This document shows, piece by piece, positions 1-6,927 of a stretch of 39,729 nt of DNA. The translations under genes and the position numbers were made by a program. The notes under the pieces were generated by a model. The model did no database searches and was not told the DNA's origin. It saw nothing but the letters and a program-made list of their open reading frames with translations. This DNA comes from a virus, in IMG/VR virus record IMGVR_UViG_3300025655_006702, positions 1 through 39,729 of that record; one strand, written 5' to 3'. Each line of letters starts with the position of its first letter. The stretch's first letter is position 1.

Positions 1-18
1 ATAAGAGAAGAAGATTAA
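1..18 (+). CDS. Possible 3' end of an upstream gene (partial)
   Basis: Frame 1 reads five codons (I-R-E-E-D) and then TAA at 16-18. This fits the C-terminal tail of a co-directional gene that starts before the window. Too little is present to say what it is. It is supported only by the open frame and by the tight packing of the genes that follow. Confidence 0.3.
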   Translation: MREED

Positions 19-36
19 GTAGAGGCTATTTATACT

Positions 37-1023
37 ATGGAAAAACTACAAGAACAAAAACTAAGAGCTTTTATTAGAGCAGGTATTATTAAAAAGAAGA
101 AAGAAAGATTAGAAGAGCAATTTAAGCAAGCCTTAAATAAAAACAAGCTTAGATCTATTATTAAGAATATACTACTAAGAGAAGCTACAGATGTAAACAC
201 TGATACTCCTAATAGATCTACAGGTATCAATGTACTAGCTACTACTCTCAAATTAGTAATCCCTATTATTAAACAAGGCTATGAACAATTAACTTCTAGC
301 CCAGAGCAGAGAAAGTCTTTTAGAGCACATGTTATTCAGAATGCTATTAATACTTTAGTTAGAGTTGATCTTACGACTGGTTCAGATGAAGAAAGAAGAG
401 CAGGCGATCAAGAAAGAGAAGAAGTTCAAATGCCTCAGAACCCAGAGCTTCCACCAGAAGAAGCAGCCGAGGAGCCACTTGAGGAGCCAGTCGAAGAGCC
501 CCTAGCTGAAGATGTTGTTGTCGAGCAGGAAGCCGACGAGGAAGATGACATTGAAGTTGAAGTTGGTGGAGATGAAGATAAGTTTATCGACATCGAAGAC
601 AAAGTACCAGAAGCAGAGCCAGAGGCTCCAAAAGGAGCTACAAATGTAGCCAAAGCTGTTACTGGTGAAAAAGAGTTTGTTCAGATTGGATCCCTTGACG
701 ACACCGGCATGGAAATGGCTCAAAGAACATTCCCCAAAGTCCAAAAGCAGATTGCTGATGGTTATGCCATGCTTTCACTCAAGTCTGATAAAGAAGATTA
801 TGCTGATTTCCTAGTCGCTAACCTTAAGATGTATTTTGACCAGTTCGATCAGGAAGAGAATGCTGCTCTAGCCGAACCAACTTCACCAGAGTACGAGAAA
901 GCAAAAGCCAACACAGCCCGTTTTGCTGCTGGTGAAGAGGGAGCCACTCTTGAAGAGGGAATTAATGTTCTTAAAGTTTTGAGAAAAGTTGCGCCCCATC
1001 ATGAGTATTTTAAAAAGTCTTAG
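37..1023 (+). CDS. Hypothetical acidic low-complexity phage protein
   Basis: This is a 328-aa protein that I do not recognise. The N-terminal 50 residues are basic and predicted helical (clustered K/R/Q/E). Residues 135-205 are an extreme acidic, proline-containing linker with repeated E-E-P-L / E-E-P-V units. The C-terminal 120 residues look like a compact helical domain with many acidic and aromatic positions. This basic-acidic-globular layout occurs in phage scaffold or core proteins and in DNA-mimic or chaperone-like proteins, but nothing here decides between them. An AGAGG Shine-Dalgarno lies at 21-25, eleven bases before the ATG. The 3' end overlaps the next gene by 23 bases. Real coding is supported by length, an ATG start and the co-directional context; function is unknown. 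Confidence 0.7.
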   Translation: MEKLQEQKLRAFIRAGIIKKKKERLEEQFKQALNKNKLRSIIKNILLREATDVNTDTPNRSTGINVLATTLKLVIPIIKQGYEQLTSSPEQRKSFRAHVIQNAINTLVRVDLTTGSDEERRAGDQEREEVQMPQNPELPPEEAAEEPLEEPVEEPLAEDVVVEQEADEEDDIEVEVGGDEDKFIDIEDKVPEAEPEAPKGATNVAKAVTGEKEFVQIGSLDDTGMEMAQRTFPKVQKQIADGYAMLSLKSDKEDYADFLVANLKMYFDQFDQEENAALAEPTSPEYEKAKANTARFAAGEEGATLEEGINVLKVLRKVAPHHEYFKKS

Positions 1024-1309
1024 AGAGCAGAAAAGAATTAGCAAAGATGTTGAAGCTTTAATTGCTAATCTTACTGTCGAAGAACTAGTCCATTTAAAGT
1101 TAGAGATAGGAGCCAAAGCCCTGAATGGTGAGCCTTATGGCTTTAAAATATGGATGGTTCTACCAGATATGATTAAAACAAGCTTAATTGACTTTACAAA
1201 ACAACATTTTAATACCAACAGTTCAGCCAGCAGATTCCTTGGTGTAGACATGAAGACATGGGGCTTTTTAAAAAAGAGGGCTAATTATAAAACTGGAGAC
1301 GATGAATGA
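1001..1309 (+). CDS. Small hypothetical protein, possible helix-turn-helix
   Basis: This protein has 102 residues when started at ATG 1001. A TTG at 989 would add four residues, but the ATG is the simpler choice and leaves a 23-base overlap with the previous gene. The N-terminal half is helical and charged (I-S-K-D-V-E-A-L-I, V-E-E-L-V-H-L-K-L-E-I). The C-terminal stretch around residues 70-95 (S-A-S-R-F-L-G-V then T-W-G-F-L-K-K-R) has the spacing of a helix-turn-helix, with a turn before a basic recognition-like helix. It could be a small DNA-binding regulator, but this is a weak inference. Its stop overlaps the next start as ATGA, which suggests translational coupling. Confidence 0.6.
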   Translation: MSILKSLREQKRISKDVEALIANLTVEELVHLKLEIGAKALNGEPYGFKIWMVLPDMIKTSLIDFTKQHFNTNSSASRFLGVDMKTWGFLKKRANYKTGDDE

Positions 1310-1500
1310 GCTTAAATAGAAATAACATAAAAACAGAAATTTATCGACTTCTTGAACTCGGTTCAATCACTGGCGAGCAAGCAAATCAAATCTTCGATAA
1401 GTCTTATGAAAATCAACAACCAGATCAAGATGAGCTAGCTGGTGTTACTGACACTGCTGCTGATTGGGTTCAGCAAAAAATAACGGAATTGGGATTTTAA
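1306..1500 (+). CDS. Small hypothetical protein (64 aa)
   Basis: I do not recognise this protein. It is short, acidic and probably all helical, with an amphipathic N-terminal helix (I-Y-R-L-L-E-L) and a second helix near the C-terminus (A-A-D-W-V-Q-Q-K-I-T-E-L). The ATG overlaps the preceding stop as ATGA and the next gene starts three bases after its stop. It is therefore embedded in a polycistronic unit with the adhesin-like gene that follows. The coupling and the lack of a competing frame are the main support. Confidence 0.6.
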   Translation: MSLNRNNIKTEIYRLLELGSITGEQANQIFDKSYENQQPDQDELAGVTDTAADWVQQKITELGF

Positions 1501-1503
1501 TAA

Positions 1504-2478
1504 ATGGCAACCGCTGTATTAGATGCTTATTATCTTTATCGTAAAACCACTGATACTGGTAGAGTAGCCCTATCAAGCCCTACAAGTTTGTTTGGTTCGG
1601 GTGTTGACTCAAGCATTAGTGCTCTAACCAATATTGGCTTTACATTTAATTTTAATAATACTGATTATACTCAGTTTGCTGCTTGTACAGATGGATACAT
1701 TCAACTTGGTGCTGCTGATAGTGCTGACTTTACCAACGATTTAATTCAGGTCGATACAAGAACTATTTTATGTCCATGGTGGGACGACTTGAGAACCATG
1801 GGAAATGGTCTTCGCTATGAACTACAAGGCACCACACCAAATAGAAAACTTGTTGTTGATTTTGATTCTCAGATTTTTTGGAATGATAGTGACCCAAATC
1901 TAAAGTTTCAAGTTATTCTTTATGAAACCACAAACAGAATTGAATTTAGATACGATGATCCCGCATCGGCTGGTGGAGCAACAAGCAATGCTTCTGTTGG
2001 TGCTAAAATAACAATTACTGATAACACTGGAACTAATGCCGATGGTAAATTTAGAGACTTTGTTGGATCGACTGTTGCTCCTTATGATGTAGAAAACAAC
2101 TCAAATGGTGGCTGGTCTCAAGTTATGAGAGATGGTGCTGTTGTTAAGATCCCAAACAATGGACAAATCGGTACTCAAAATTTAGACTATCCGGGTGATC
2201 CAAACAACCGCCAGCAAAGTCAACAATATTACTTCCTATTCTCACCTGATGAAGAAGGTGGTGGAGGAGGCGGCGGTACCTTTCCAAATACTCAATCACC
2301 ACCAACTGGTGTAAAAATATCTGCGGACTTTACAGACAATCAAATGTCTCAATTGGTTACTCAGTATGATAGGGGAGCTAATCAAGAAGCCTATGTTCCC
2401 TTTAGACTTTCTGTTCGTGGACCGTCCAACTTAAGACTAAGACCAACCGATAAGGTTTACAAAATTACTAAAGACTGA
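1504..2478 (+). CDS. Probable displayed adhesin or decoration protein with nidogen-like beta domain
   Basis: This is a 324-aa, beta-rich, Gly/Asn/Thr-rich protein without a signal peptide. Residues about 40-175 follow a pattern known from secreted and cell-surface beta-sandwich domains: I-G-F-T-F-x-F, then D-G-Y-I-Q-L-G, then an I-L-x-P-W-W-D-D-L block, then T-x-P-N-R-K-L-V-V-D-F, then F-Q-V-I-L-Y-E-T-T-N-x-I-E-F-R-Y. The pattern resembles nidogen-like repeats in marine bacterial exported proteins. A run of seven glycines (residues 252-258) separates it from a C-terminal segment of about 65 residues that could be a virion anchor. Without a signal peptide in a phage operon, display on the particle is more likely than secretion. 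I infer a head decoration, fibre or host-binding role; the exact family and partner are unknown. Confidence 0.6.
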   Translation: MATAVLDAYYLYRKTTDTGRVALSSPTSLFGSGVDSSISALTNIGFTFNFNNTDYTQFAACTDGYIQLGAADSADFTNDLIQVDTRTILCPWWDDLRTMGNGLRYELQGTTPNRKLVVDFDSQIFWNDSDPNLKFQVILYETTNRIEFRYDDPASAGGATSNASVGAKITITDNTGTNADGKFRDFVGSTVAPYDVENNSNGGWSQVMRDGAVVKIPNNGQIGTQNLDYPGDPNNRQQSQQYYFLFSPDEEGGGGGGGTFPNTQSPPTGVKISADFTDNQMSQLVTQYDRGANQEAYVPFRLSVRGPSNLRLRPTDKVYKITKD

Positions 2479-2490
2479 TATAATCTTCTT

Positions 2491-2802
2491 ATGAAGATTT
2501 CAGAACTGGTTGTAGGAGAGTTCTATATTATAAAACCAACTACCAAAAAGCAGGTAGTAATAAATAATGATACTTTAAAGCTCTCTTCTTATTCACCAGT
2601 CTACAAAGAAAATAAAATATATAAAGAGTCTCTTTTTATTTATACAGGTCAAAAAAGAATACAGATAGAGAAAAGACTTGACAGTAAGAAAAGAAATGTT
2701 TATACTTATAAACCACACATGATGCAGTGTGTGAAGACTGGTGAAACATTCAAAGTAGCCAGCTATTATATTCAAACATATTTCGTTAAGCCAGAGAAAT
2801 AG
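2491..2802 (+). CDS. Hypothetical protein (103 aa)
   Basis: This protein is not recognised. It is Lys/Tyr-rich and probably a small beta-barrel: alternating hydrophobic strands include E-F-Y-I-I-K-P, S-L-F-I-Y-T-G and Y-Y-I-Q-T-Y-F-V-K. It has one Cys and no catalytic motif that I can see. It begins 12 bases after the adhesin-like gene. Its stop codon is part of a strong AGGAGG Shine-Dalgarno that serves the next gene. Confidence 0.6.
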   Translation: MKISELVVGEFYIIKPTTKKQVVINNDTLKLSSYSPVYKENKIYKESLFIYTGQKRIQIEKRLDSKKRNVYTYKPHMMQCVKTGETFKVASYYIQTYFVKPEK

Positions 2803-2806
2803 GAGG
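2801..2806 (+). promoter_or_regulatory. Consensus Shine-Dalgarno overlapping a stop codon
   Basis: The bases AGGAGG include the last two bases of the preceding TAG stop and lie four bases before the ATG at 2811. This is the most perfect ribosome binding site I noticed in the window, and it fixes the start of the downstream 77-aa gene. Confidence 0.7.
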
Positions 2807-2810
2807 TGCT

Positions 2811-3044
2811 ATGGAGGCGAATGCATTATTTGGGCGACCTTGGAAGACAGCAGGTCGCTTTAACACTTTTGAGGAAGCGGATAACAAAAGAAAACAACTT
2901 TCCTCAGATAAAAATTTACAAGTAAAAGTTAAGAAACAAATTAAAGGTTTTGTAGTTAAGACCCGTTCAACAGTAGTTGATACACAGGTAGAAGAAAAGA
3001 AATCCCGTAAAAAGCAACGGAAGGAGAAGACAAATGATCGCTGA
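2811..3044 (+). CDS. Small basic hypothetical protein (77 aa)
   Basis: This is a Lys/Arg-rich protein. Residues 7-52 (F-G-R-P-W-K-T-A-G-R-F then T-F-E-E-A-D-N-K-R then V-K-V-K-K and F-V-V-K-T-R) have a SPOR-like beta-alpha-beta feel, with the aligned 'F-x-T-x-x-E-A-x' turn seen in many small phage proteins. A highly basic tail (K-K-S-R-K-K-Q-R-K-E-K) suggests nucleic acid contact. The start is set by the adjacent AGGAGG. The last 11 bases overlap the adenylosuccinate synthetase gene, so the two are probably translated together. Function is unknown. Confidence 0.6.
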   Translation: MEANALFGRPWKTAGRFNTFEEADNKRKQLSSDKNLQVKVKKQIKGFVVKTRSTVVDTQVEEKKSRKKQRKEKTNDR

Positions 3045-4044
3045 TGTTGTTGTTGGTCTTCAATATGGTGATGAAGGCAAAGGTAAAGTTACTCACCATC
3101 TTTGTAAAACGGGAGGTTATACACATGTCTTACGGTTCAATGGCGGTTGCAATGCTGGGCACACTATTTTTCATGAAGGTAGGAAGTTTGTTACTCACCA
3201 CATTCCAGCGGGTGTTTTCTTTGGGATTAAAAGTATCATTGGCAATGGTTGCGTTCTTGATCCTGTACAATTTTTCCGAGAGTTGGATGAATTGGAATCA
3301 GGTGGAATCAACACTAAGGGACTTATTTATATCGCTAAAAACTGCCATGTAATCACAGATCAACATAAAGAAGAGGACGGTAAAGATACCGCTATTGGAA
3401 CTACAAAGCGAGGAAATGGTCCTGCTTATAGAGACAAGTATTCCAGAGATGGTTATTTAGCTCAGGACATTCCAAGTCTCAAACCATTTTTAATTGATCT
3501 ACATGATGAGTTTTGGAACCATGGTGAGACTAAAATCCTCTGTGAAGGGGCTCAAGGCTTCGGATTGGACATTGACTGGGGAGACTACCCTTTCGTAACT
3601 TCAAGCCATTGTCTGACATCCTCAGTCCTTTTAAATGCTATTCCTCACTATGCCATCCGTGATGTGTGGGGAGTTGCTAAAGCTTACGAGACTTATGTGG
3701 GTTCTAAGAAGTTCCAACCACCACATAACAAGGTGTTTGAACATATTCAAGAAGCAGGGCAAGAGTTCGGAGCAACAACAGGCAGAGTTCGACAGTGTAA
3801 CTGGATCGACTTGCCATTTTTGAAGAGAGCAGTTCAGTTGAATGCCGTAAATAAAATTGTCTTCAATAAAATGGATGTAGTTCGACAAGTACAGAACTGG
3901 AGTTTGAAGAACAACGACGGAAAGTCTGATTTCTTTGAGTATTACTCTACAGAAGAAGAATTCAAACATAGAATCGAAGAGTTCTTAGCAGATGCGGTAA
4001 AAGATCTTGAGATCCACTTCTCAGACAATCCACACAGAATATAG
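3034..4044 (+). CDS. purA: Adenylosuccinate synthetase, short phage form
   Basis: The enzyme joins IMP and aspartate using GTP on the way to AMP, in the cytoplasm. Family landmarks are in order: Y-G-D-E-G-K-G-K (residues 11-18) with catalytic Asp13, N-A-G-H-T with His43, A-I-G-T-T-K-R-G-N-G-P-A-Y, E-G-A-Q-G with L-D-I-D, Y-P-F-V-T-S-S, G-A-T-T-G-R-V-R (aspartate loop), and N-K-M-D for guanine recognition. At 336 aa it is about 95 residues shorter than the bacterial enzyme. Much of the loss lies after N-K-M-D, where the chain goes almost directly to a shortened C-terminal nucleotide-site segment. Phage PurZ enzymes, which make the 2-aminoadenine precursor, are similarly short but usually lack this Asp. 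PurA or an intermediate PurA/PurZ enzyme is therefore the better call. AAGGAG at 3021-3026 supports the start. Confidence 0.92.
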   Translation: MIADVVVGLQYGDEGKGKVTHHLCKTGGYTHVLRFNGGCNAGHTIFHEGRKFVTHHIPAGVFFGIKSIIGNGCVLDPVQFFRELDELESGGINTKGLIYIAKNCHVITDQHKEEDGKDTAIGTTKRGNGPAYRDKYSRDGYLAQDIPSLKPFLIDLHDEFWNHGETKILCEGAQGFGLDIDWGDYPFVTSSHCLTSSVLLNAIPHYAIRDVWGVAKAYETYVGSKKFQPPHNKVFEHIQEAGQEFGATTGRVRQCNWIDLPFLKRAVQLNAVNKIVFNKMDVVRQVQNWSLKNNDGKSDFFEYYSTEEEFKHRIEEFLADAVKDLEIHFSDNPHRI

Positions 4045-4053
4045 GAGAAAATA

Positions 4054-4266
4054 ATGAGTGATAAATTTTTTAAATTTCATTATAAGAATGATAAAGAAAG
4101 TTTAGCAACCAGTTATGATGTCGTCTTTGACGACTTCTCAGATGCGATGAAGTTCGCTTATGATAAGCTGGATGAATTAAATCAGTCGGTCAGCGGTTAT
4201 AGAATTGTCGGTGTTTATGAAATTCTTTACCCAACCAACTCATACAATCCAAACCAAATCAACTAA
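4054..4266 (+). CDS. Small hypothetical protein (70 aa)
   Basis: This is an unrecognised, acidic and aromatic small protein: F-F-K-F-H-Y-K-N-D at the start, then V-V-F-D-D-F-S-D-A-M-K-F-A-Y-D-K-L-D-E-L, then G-Y-R-I-V-G-V-Y-E-I. The pattern suggests a beta-alpha-beta fold of about 60 residues with a disordered Asn-rich tail. It sits between purA and the ClpP-like gene with a GGAGAAAATA ribosome site before the ATG. No function can be assigned. Confidence 0.6.
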   Translation: MSDKFFKFHYKNDKESLATSYDVVFDDFSDAMKFAYDKLDELNQSVSGYRIVGVYEILYPTNSYNPNQIN

Positions 4267-4283
4267 TTATAAAAGGAAACAAC

Positions 4284-4949
4284 ATGACAAGATATTATTG
4301 GTGCGACGATAAAACCAAAGAGAAAATCGAAGAAGAGTCTCAAGATGACGGTGGAGTGACACCAATCATTCTAATGGGTGGTAATGATGGACCACCACCA
4401 GCTATGGACTGCATAGATGTCTCTGATAACACAATTATGTTTTATGGCGAAGTTAGCGAAAAGAATGCTAAGCTATTAAACAAAGCTATTAGAGCCATAG
4501 ACAAGGACCTACAAGTTTTTAAGGTCAAATACGATTCAGAGCCACCACCAATTAAGCTACACATTAACTCTTACGGTGGATCTGTTTTCGCTGGTTTCTC
4601 AACTGTAGATGTAATTTTGAACTGTAAGACTCCAGTTCACACCTACATTGACGGCTCAGCAGCTTCGGCAGCAACACTTATTTCTGTTGTCGGAGATAAA
4701 AGATTTATGTACGAGCATTCACACATGCTTATCCATCAGCTTTCCTCCGCTATGTGGGGCAAGTTTGAGGATTTCAAAGATGAGATGGAAAATCTAGATT
4801 TGTTAATGACAAAGATTAAGAAGATCTATAAAGAAAAAACAAACATGTCTATGCGACAAATCACAGAGATACTTAAAAGAGACAAGTGGTTCGAAGCAGA
4901 AAAGTGTGTAGAGCTTGGACTTGTCGATGAGATTGTAGAAAATGGCTAA
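4284..4949 (+). CDS. clpP: ClpP-like serine protease
   Basis: This is a 221-aa member of the ClpP/crotonase-fold protease family. The catalytic triad is intact: Ser128 in G-S-A-A-S-A-A, His151 in M-L-I-H-Q, and Asp200 in K-R-D-K-W-F before the E-L-G-L-V-D-E-I ending typical of ClpP. The N-I/N-S-Y-G-G-S-V-F-A-G oxyanion loop is at 94-104. The first 45 residues are an extra acidic Gly/Pro-rich segment not seen in bacterial ClpP and could be a propeptide or an assembly signal. In phages such proteins either process head proteins or act with host Clp ATPases. No capsid gene is in view, so I cannot choose. AAAGGAA before the ATG is the ribosome site, and the end overlaps phoH by 8 bases. Confidence 0.9.
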   Translation: MTRYYWCDDKTKEKIEEESQDDGGVTPIILMGGNDGPPPAMDCIDVSDNTIMFYGEVSEKNAKLLNKAIRAIDKDLQVFKVKYDSEPPPIKLHINSYGGSVFAGFSTVDVILNCKTPVHTYIDGSAASAATLISVVGDKRFMYEHSHMLIHQLSSAMWGKFEDFKDEMENLDLLMTKIKKIYKEKTNMSMRQITEILKRDKWFEAEKCVELGLVDEIVENG

Positions 4950-6258
4950 AAAAACTTATGTTTTAGATACAAATGTTTATCTTTCTGACCCAACAGCTTT
5001 TAAAAACTTTGGAAGAAACGATGTTGTTATTCCATTAAAGGTTCTTGAAGAGATTGATAAGCATAAGAAGAGGCAGGACGGTGTGGGGGCTAATGCTCGC
5101 CACACCATTCGTCTTTTGGATGAATATCGTGGAAAGGGCTCTCTTGAAAAGGGAGTCCGTATTGAGAAGGGTAAGGGACTCCTAAGAGCAAGAATCTCTG
5201 ATATTAATGCTCTCCCAGCCGAGTCAAATAAAAAAGACCCAGACAACATTATTCTTGCCTGTGCTTTGAACGAAGTAAATGATGGTAGAAGGGTAGTTGT
5301 CGTTTCCCGCGATATTAACCTCAGAGTCCGCTGTGATGCCCTTGGAATCCCTTGTGAGGGCTACGACATAAACCAAGTCGTTAGTGATCGTAGCGAGCTT
5401 TACACGGGCTTTGAGAGGCATTTAGTAGATGATCAAACAATTGATCATTTTTATGCTGGCGAAAAAATCTTTATTGATAAGGAAGATAAATTACTTTTGC
5501 CTAATCAGTTTGTTATGCTGATATCTAATTCTAATGAGAAGAAAACAGCCTTGGCTAGATTCTTAGCTTATAACAAACCGCTCATCAAAGCAGGAACCCA
5601 CAAACATGGAGTCTGGGAAATCACCGCAAGAAATAAAGAACAATCTTTTGCCATCGATTTATTGTTGGATCCAAATGTTCCTATTGTATCCCTCATTGGT
5701 GCCGCTGGTTGCGGTAAAACTCTACTGGCTGTGGCTGCTGGATTGGAACAAGTTCTAGACGAGGGATCATATGAGCCAATCTACAACAAACTTGTAGTGT
5801 CCAGACCAATCATGCCTATGGGTAGAGATATTGGATTCCTTCCAGGTACAATGGAAGAGAAGATGGCTCCATGGCTAGCTCCAGTTCAAGACAACTTGAA
5901 GTTCTTGATGGGAAATGATAAAGTAGCCCTTGAAATGTATGCTGAAAGAGGTATCATCGAGATCGAAGCTCTAACCTACATTCGTGGTCGTTCTATCGCA
6001 AATGCCTTTATTATCATTGATGAGGCGCAGAACCTGTCAGTTCACGAATTAAAAACAATCATTACTCGTGTTGGTGAGAACACAAAGATTGTTCTTACAG
6101 GTGACATCGAGCAGATTGACACTGTTTACTTGGATGCTACTAGCAATGGCTTATCTTATGCTGTAGAAAAATTTAAACATTATGATCTAGCAGGTCACAT
6201 TTCACTACAGAAGGGTGAAAGATCAAAGGTAGCTACACTAGCAGCTAAGGTATTGTGA
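4942..6258 (+). CDS. phoH: PIN-PhoH family ATPase/ribonuclease
   Basis: This 438-aa protein has the two-domain PhoH2 layout. Residues 1-150 are a PIN nuclease domain with V-L-D-T-N (Asp9), E-E-I-D-K (Glu36/37), D-P-D-N (Asp101) and S-R-D-I (Asp124) as the acidic metal site. Residues 230-438 are the PhoH P-loop ATPase with Walker A G-A-A-G-C-G-K-T at 253-260, the S-R-P-I-M-P-M-G-R-D-I-G-F-L-P-G block, Walker B I-I-I-D-E-A-Q at 357-363 and the T-G-D-I-E-Q sensor. PIN-PhoH proteins are associated with RNA unwinding and cleavage. PhoH genes are widespread in marine phages, but their role during infection is unsettled. The gene overlaps clpP by 8 bases and its stop overlaps the next ATG as TGATG. 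Confidence 0.95.
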   Translation: MAKKTYVLDTNVYLSDPTAFKNFGRNDVVIPLKVLEEIDKHKKRQDGVGANARHTIRLLDEYRGKGSLEKGVRIEKGKGLLRARISDINALPAESNKKDPDNIILACALNEVNDGRRVVVVSRDINLRVRCDALGIPCEGYDINQVVSDRSELYTGFERHLVDDQTIDHFYAGEKIFIDKEDKLLLPNQFVMLISNSNEKKTALARFLAYNKPLIKAGTHKHGVWEITARNKEQSFAIDLLLDPNVPIVSLIGAAGCGKTLLAVAAGLEQVLDEGSYEPIYNKLVVSRPIMPMGRDIGFLPGTMEEKMAPWLAPVQDNLKFLMGNDKVALEMYAERGIIEIEALTYIRGRSIANAFIIIDEAQNLSVHELKTIITRVGENTKIVLTGDIEQIDTVYLDATSNGLSYAVEKFKHYDLAGHISLQKGERSKVATLAAKVL

Positions 6259-6920
6259 TGGGTTTGAGAGAGTTTATTACTGAAAGCCACGACAAGAATG
6301 CTCACAAAGGTGTTCTTGGAGTTGAGTTTATCATTGAGGACAAAGGTAAATTTAATTCAATGGATTTAAAATTTTTCATTAATAAACTTAAAGAAACACT
6401 TTCTCCAAAAGCTCTCAACCATGTAAATAAAATAAAACTTGGAAACTATCCAAAGCTGGATAAAGAAAATTATAAGTCTTACTACAAGGACGGTACAATT
6501 TATTTATCTAACAATGTTGATTTTGTCGAAGACATTCTAATGAACTTCTTTCACGAATTAGCCCACTCATTTGAGAAGCCCTACTATGGGCAAATCTATG
6601 AGGACGGATTCCTAGCAAAAGAATTTAAAAATAAAAGAAATCAACTTAAGAATGTGATATCAATGTACGAAGGTGGAAGACCGCCTCCTTTTGACTTTAA
6701 TCAAATAAACTACTCAAAAGAGTTGGATGATTATTTAGCAAACACAATAGGCTACGATAAACTTTGGAAGTATTGCTCAGGCATATTTACAAACCCTTAT
6801 GCCGCAACATCTTTAAGAGAATACTTTGCAGCAGGTTTTGAGAACTGGCTGAAGGGCGAGCAACAAATGCTTTACAGGATGAGCCCAGTGTTGTATAATA
6901 AACTCAGACAATTTTTTTGA
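6258..6920 (+). CDS. Putative zinc metalloprotease (HExxH)
   Basis: This protein has 220 residues from ATG 6258, which overlaps the phoH stop by one base; a GTG just before it would add only one residue. The motif F-F-H-E-L-A-H-S-F-E places the zinc site at His99, Glu100 and His103. A later R-E-Y-F-A-A-G-F-E (Glu188) is a good third ligand and resembles the arrangement in anthrax lethal-factor-like and related peptidases. There is no signal peptide or membrane segment, so it would act in the host cytoplasm or be packaged. Possible roles are processing a host defence or structural protein, or virion maturation next to ClpP. The substrate is unknown; the family call is inferred from motif spacing. 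Confidence 0.7.
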   Translation: MGLREFITESHDKNAHKGVLGVEFIIEDKGKFNSMDLKFFINKLKETLSPKALNHVNKIKLGNYPKLDKENYKSYYKDGTIYLSNNVDFVEDILMNFFHELAHSFEKPYYGQIYEDGFLAKEFKNKRNQLKNVISMYEGGRPPPFDFNQINYSKELDDYLANTIGYDKLWKYCSGIFTNPYAATSLREYFAAGFENWLKGEQQMLYRMSPVLYNKLRQFF

Positions 6921-6927
6921 GGATGTT

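Noticed and set aside
27-34. TATTTATA, reverse complement of the T4 late promoter octamer
   Set aside because: It would drive minus-strand transcription away from any gene seen, and the octamer is expected by chance in AT-rich DNA.
435-653. Minus-strand open frame rich in Ser/Thr/Gly
   Set aside because: It is the antisense reading of the acidic E/P/D-rich linker of the 37-1023 gene. It has low-complexity composition, and all supported genes here are on the + strand.
989-1000. TTG starts upstream of better ATG starts (989, 7701, 8945, 13619, 25079, 25839)
   Set aside because: Each lies inside the previous gene or between a Shine-Dalgarno and an in-frame ATG that gives ATGA, TAATG, 8-base coupling or correct spacing. 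The ATG was used for each.
2479-2484. TATAAT between the adhesin-like gene and the 103-aa gene
   Set aside because: It is only six bases from the ATG, with no -35 element seen, so no room is left for a leader.
3044-3352. Second + strand open frame inside purA
   Set aside because: It overlaps the purA frame with all catalytic motifs intact in the other reading, and has no family pattern of its own.
3034-4044. Calling the gene PurZ and the genome Z-modified
   Set aside because: Catalytic Asp13 and the N-K-M-D guanine site are retained, and no DatZ-, MazZ- or DpoZ-like gene is in view. Only the short length points toward PurZ.
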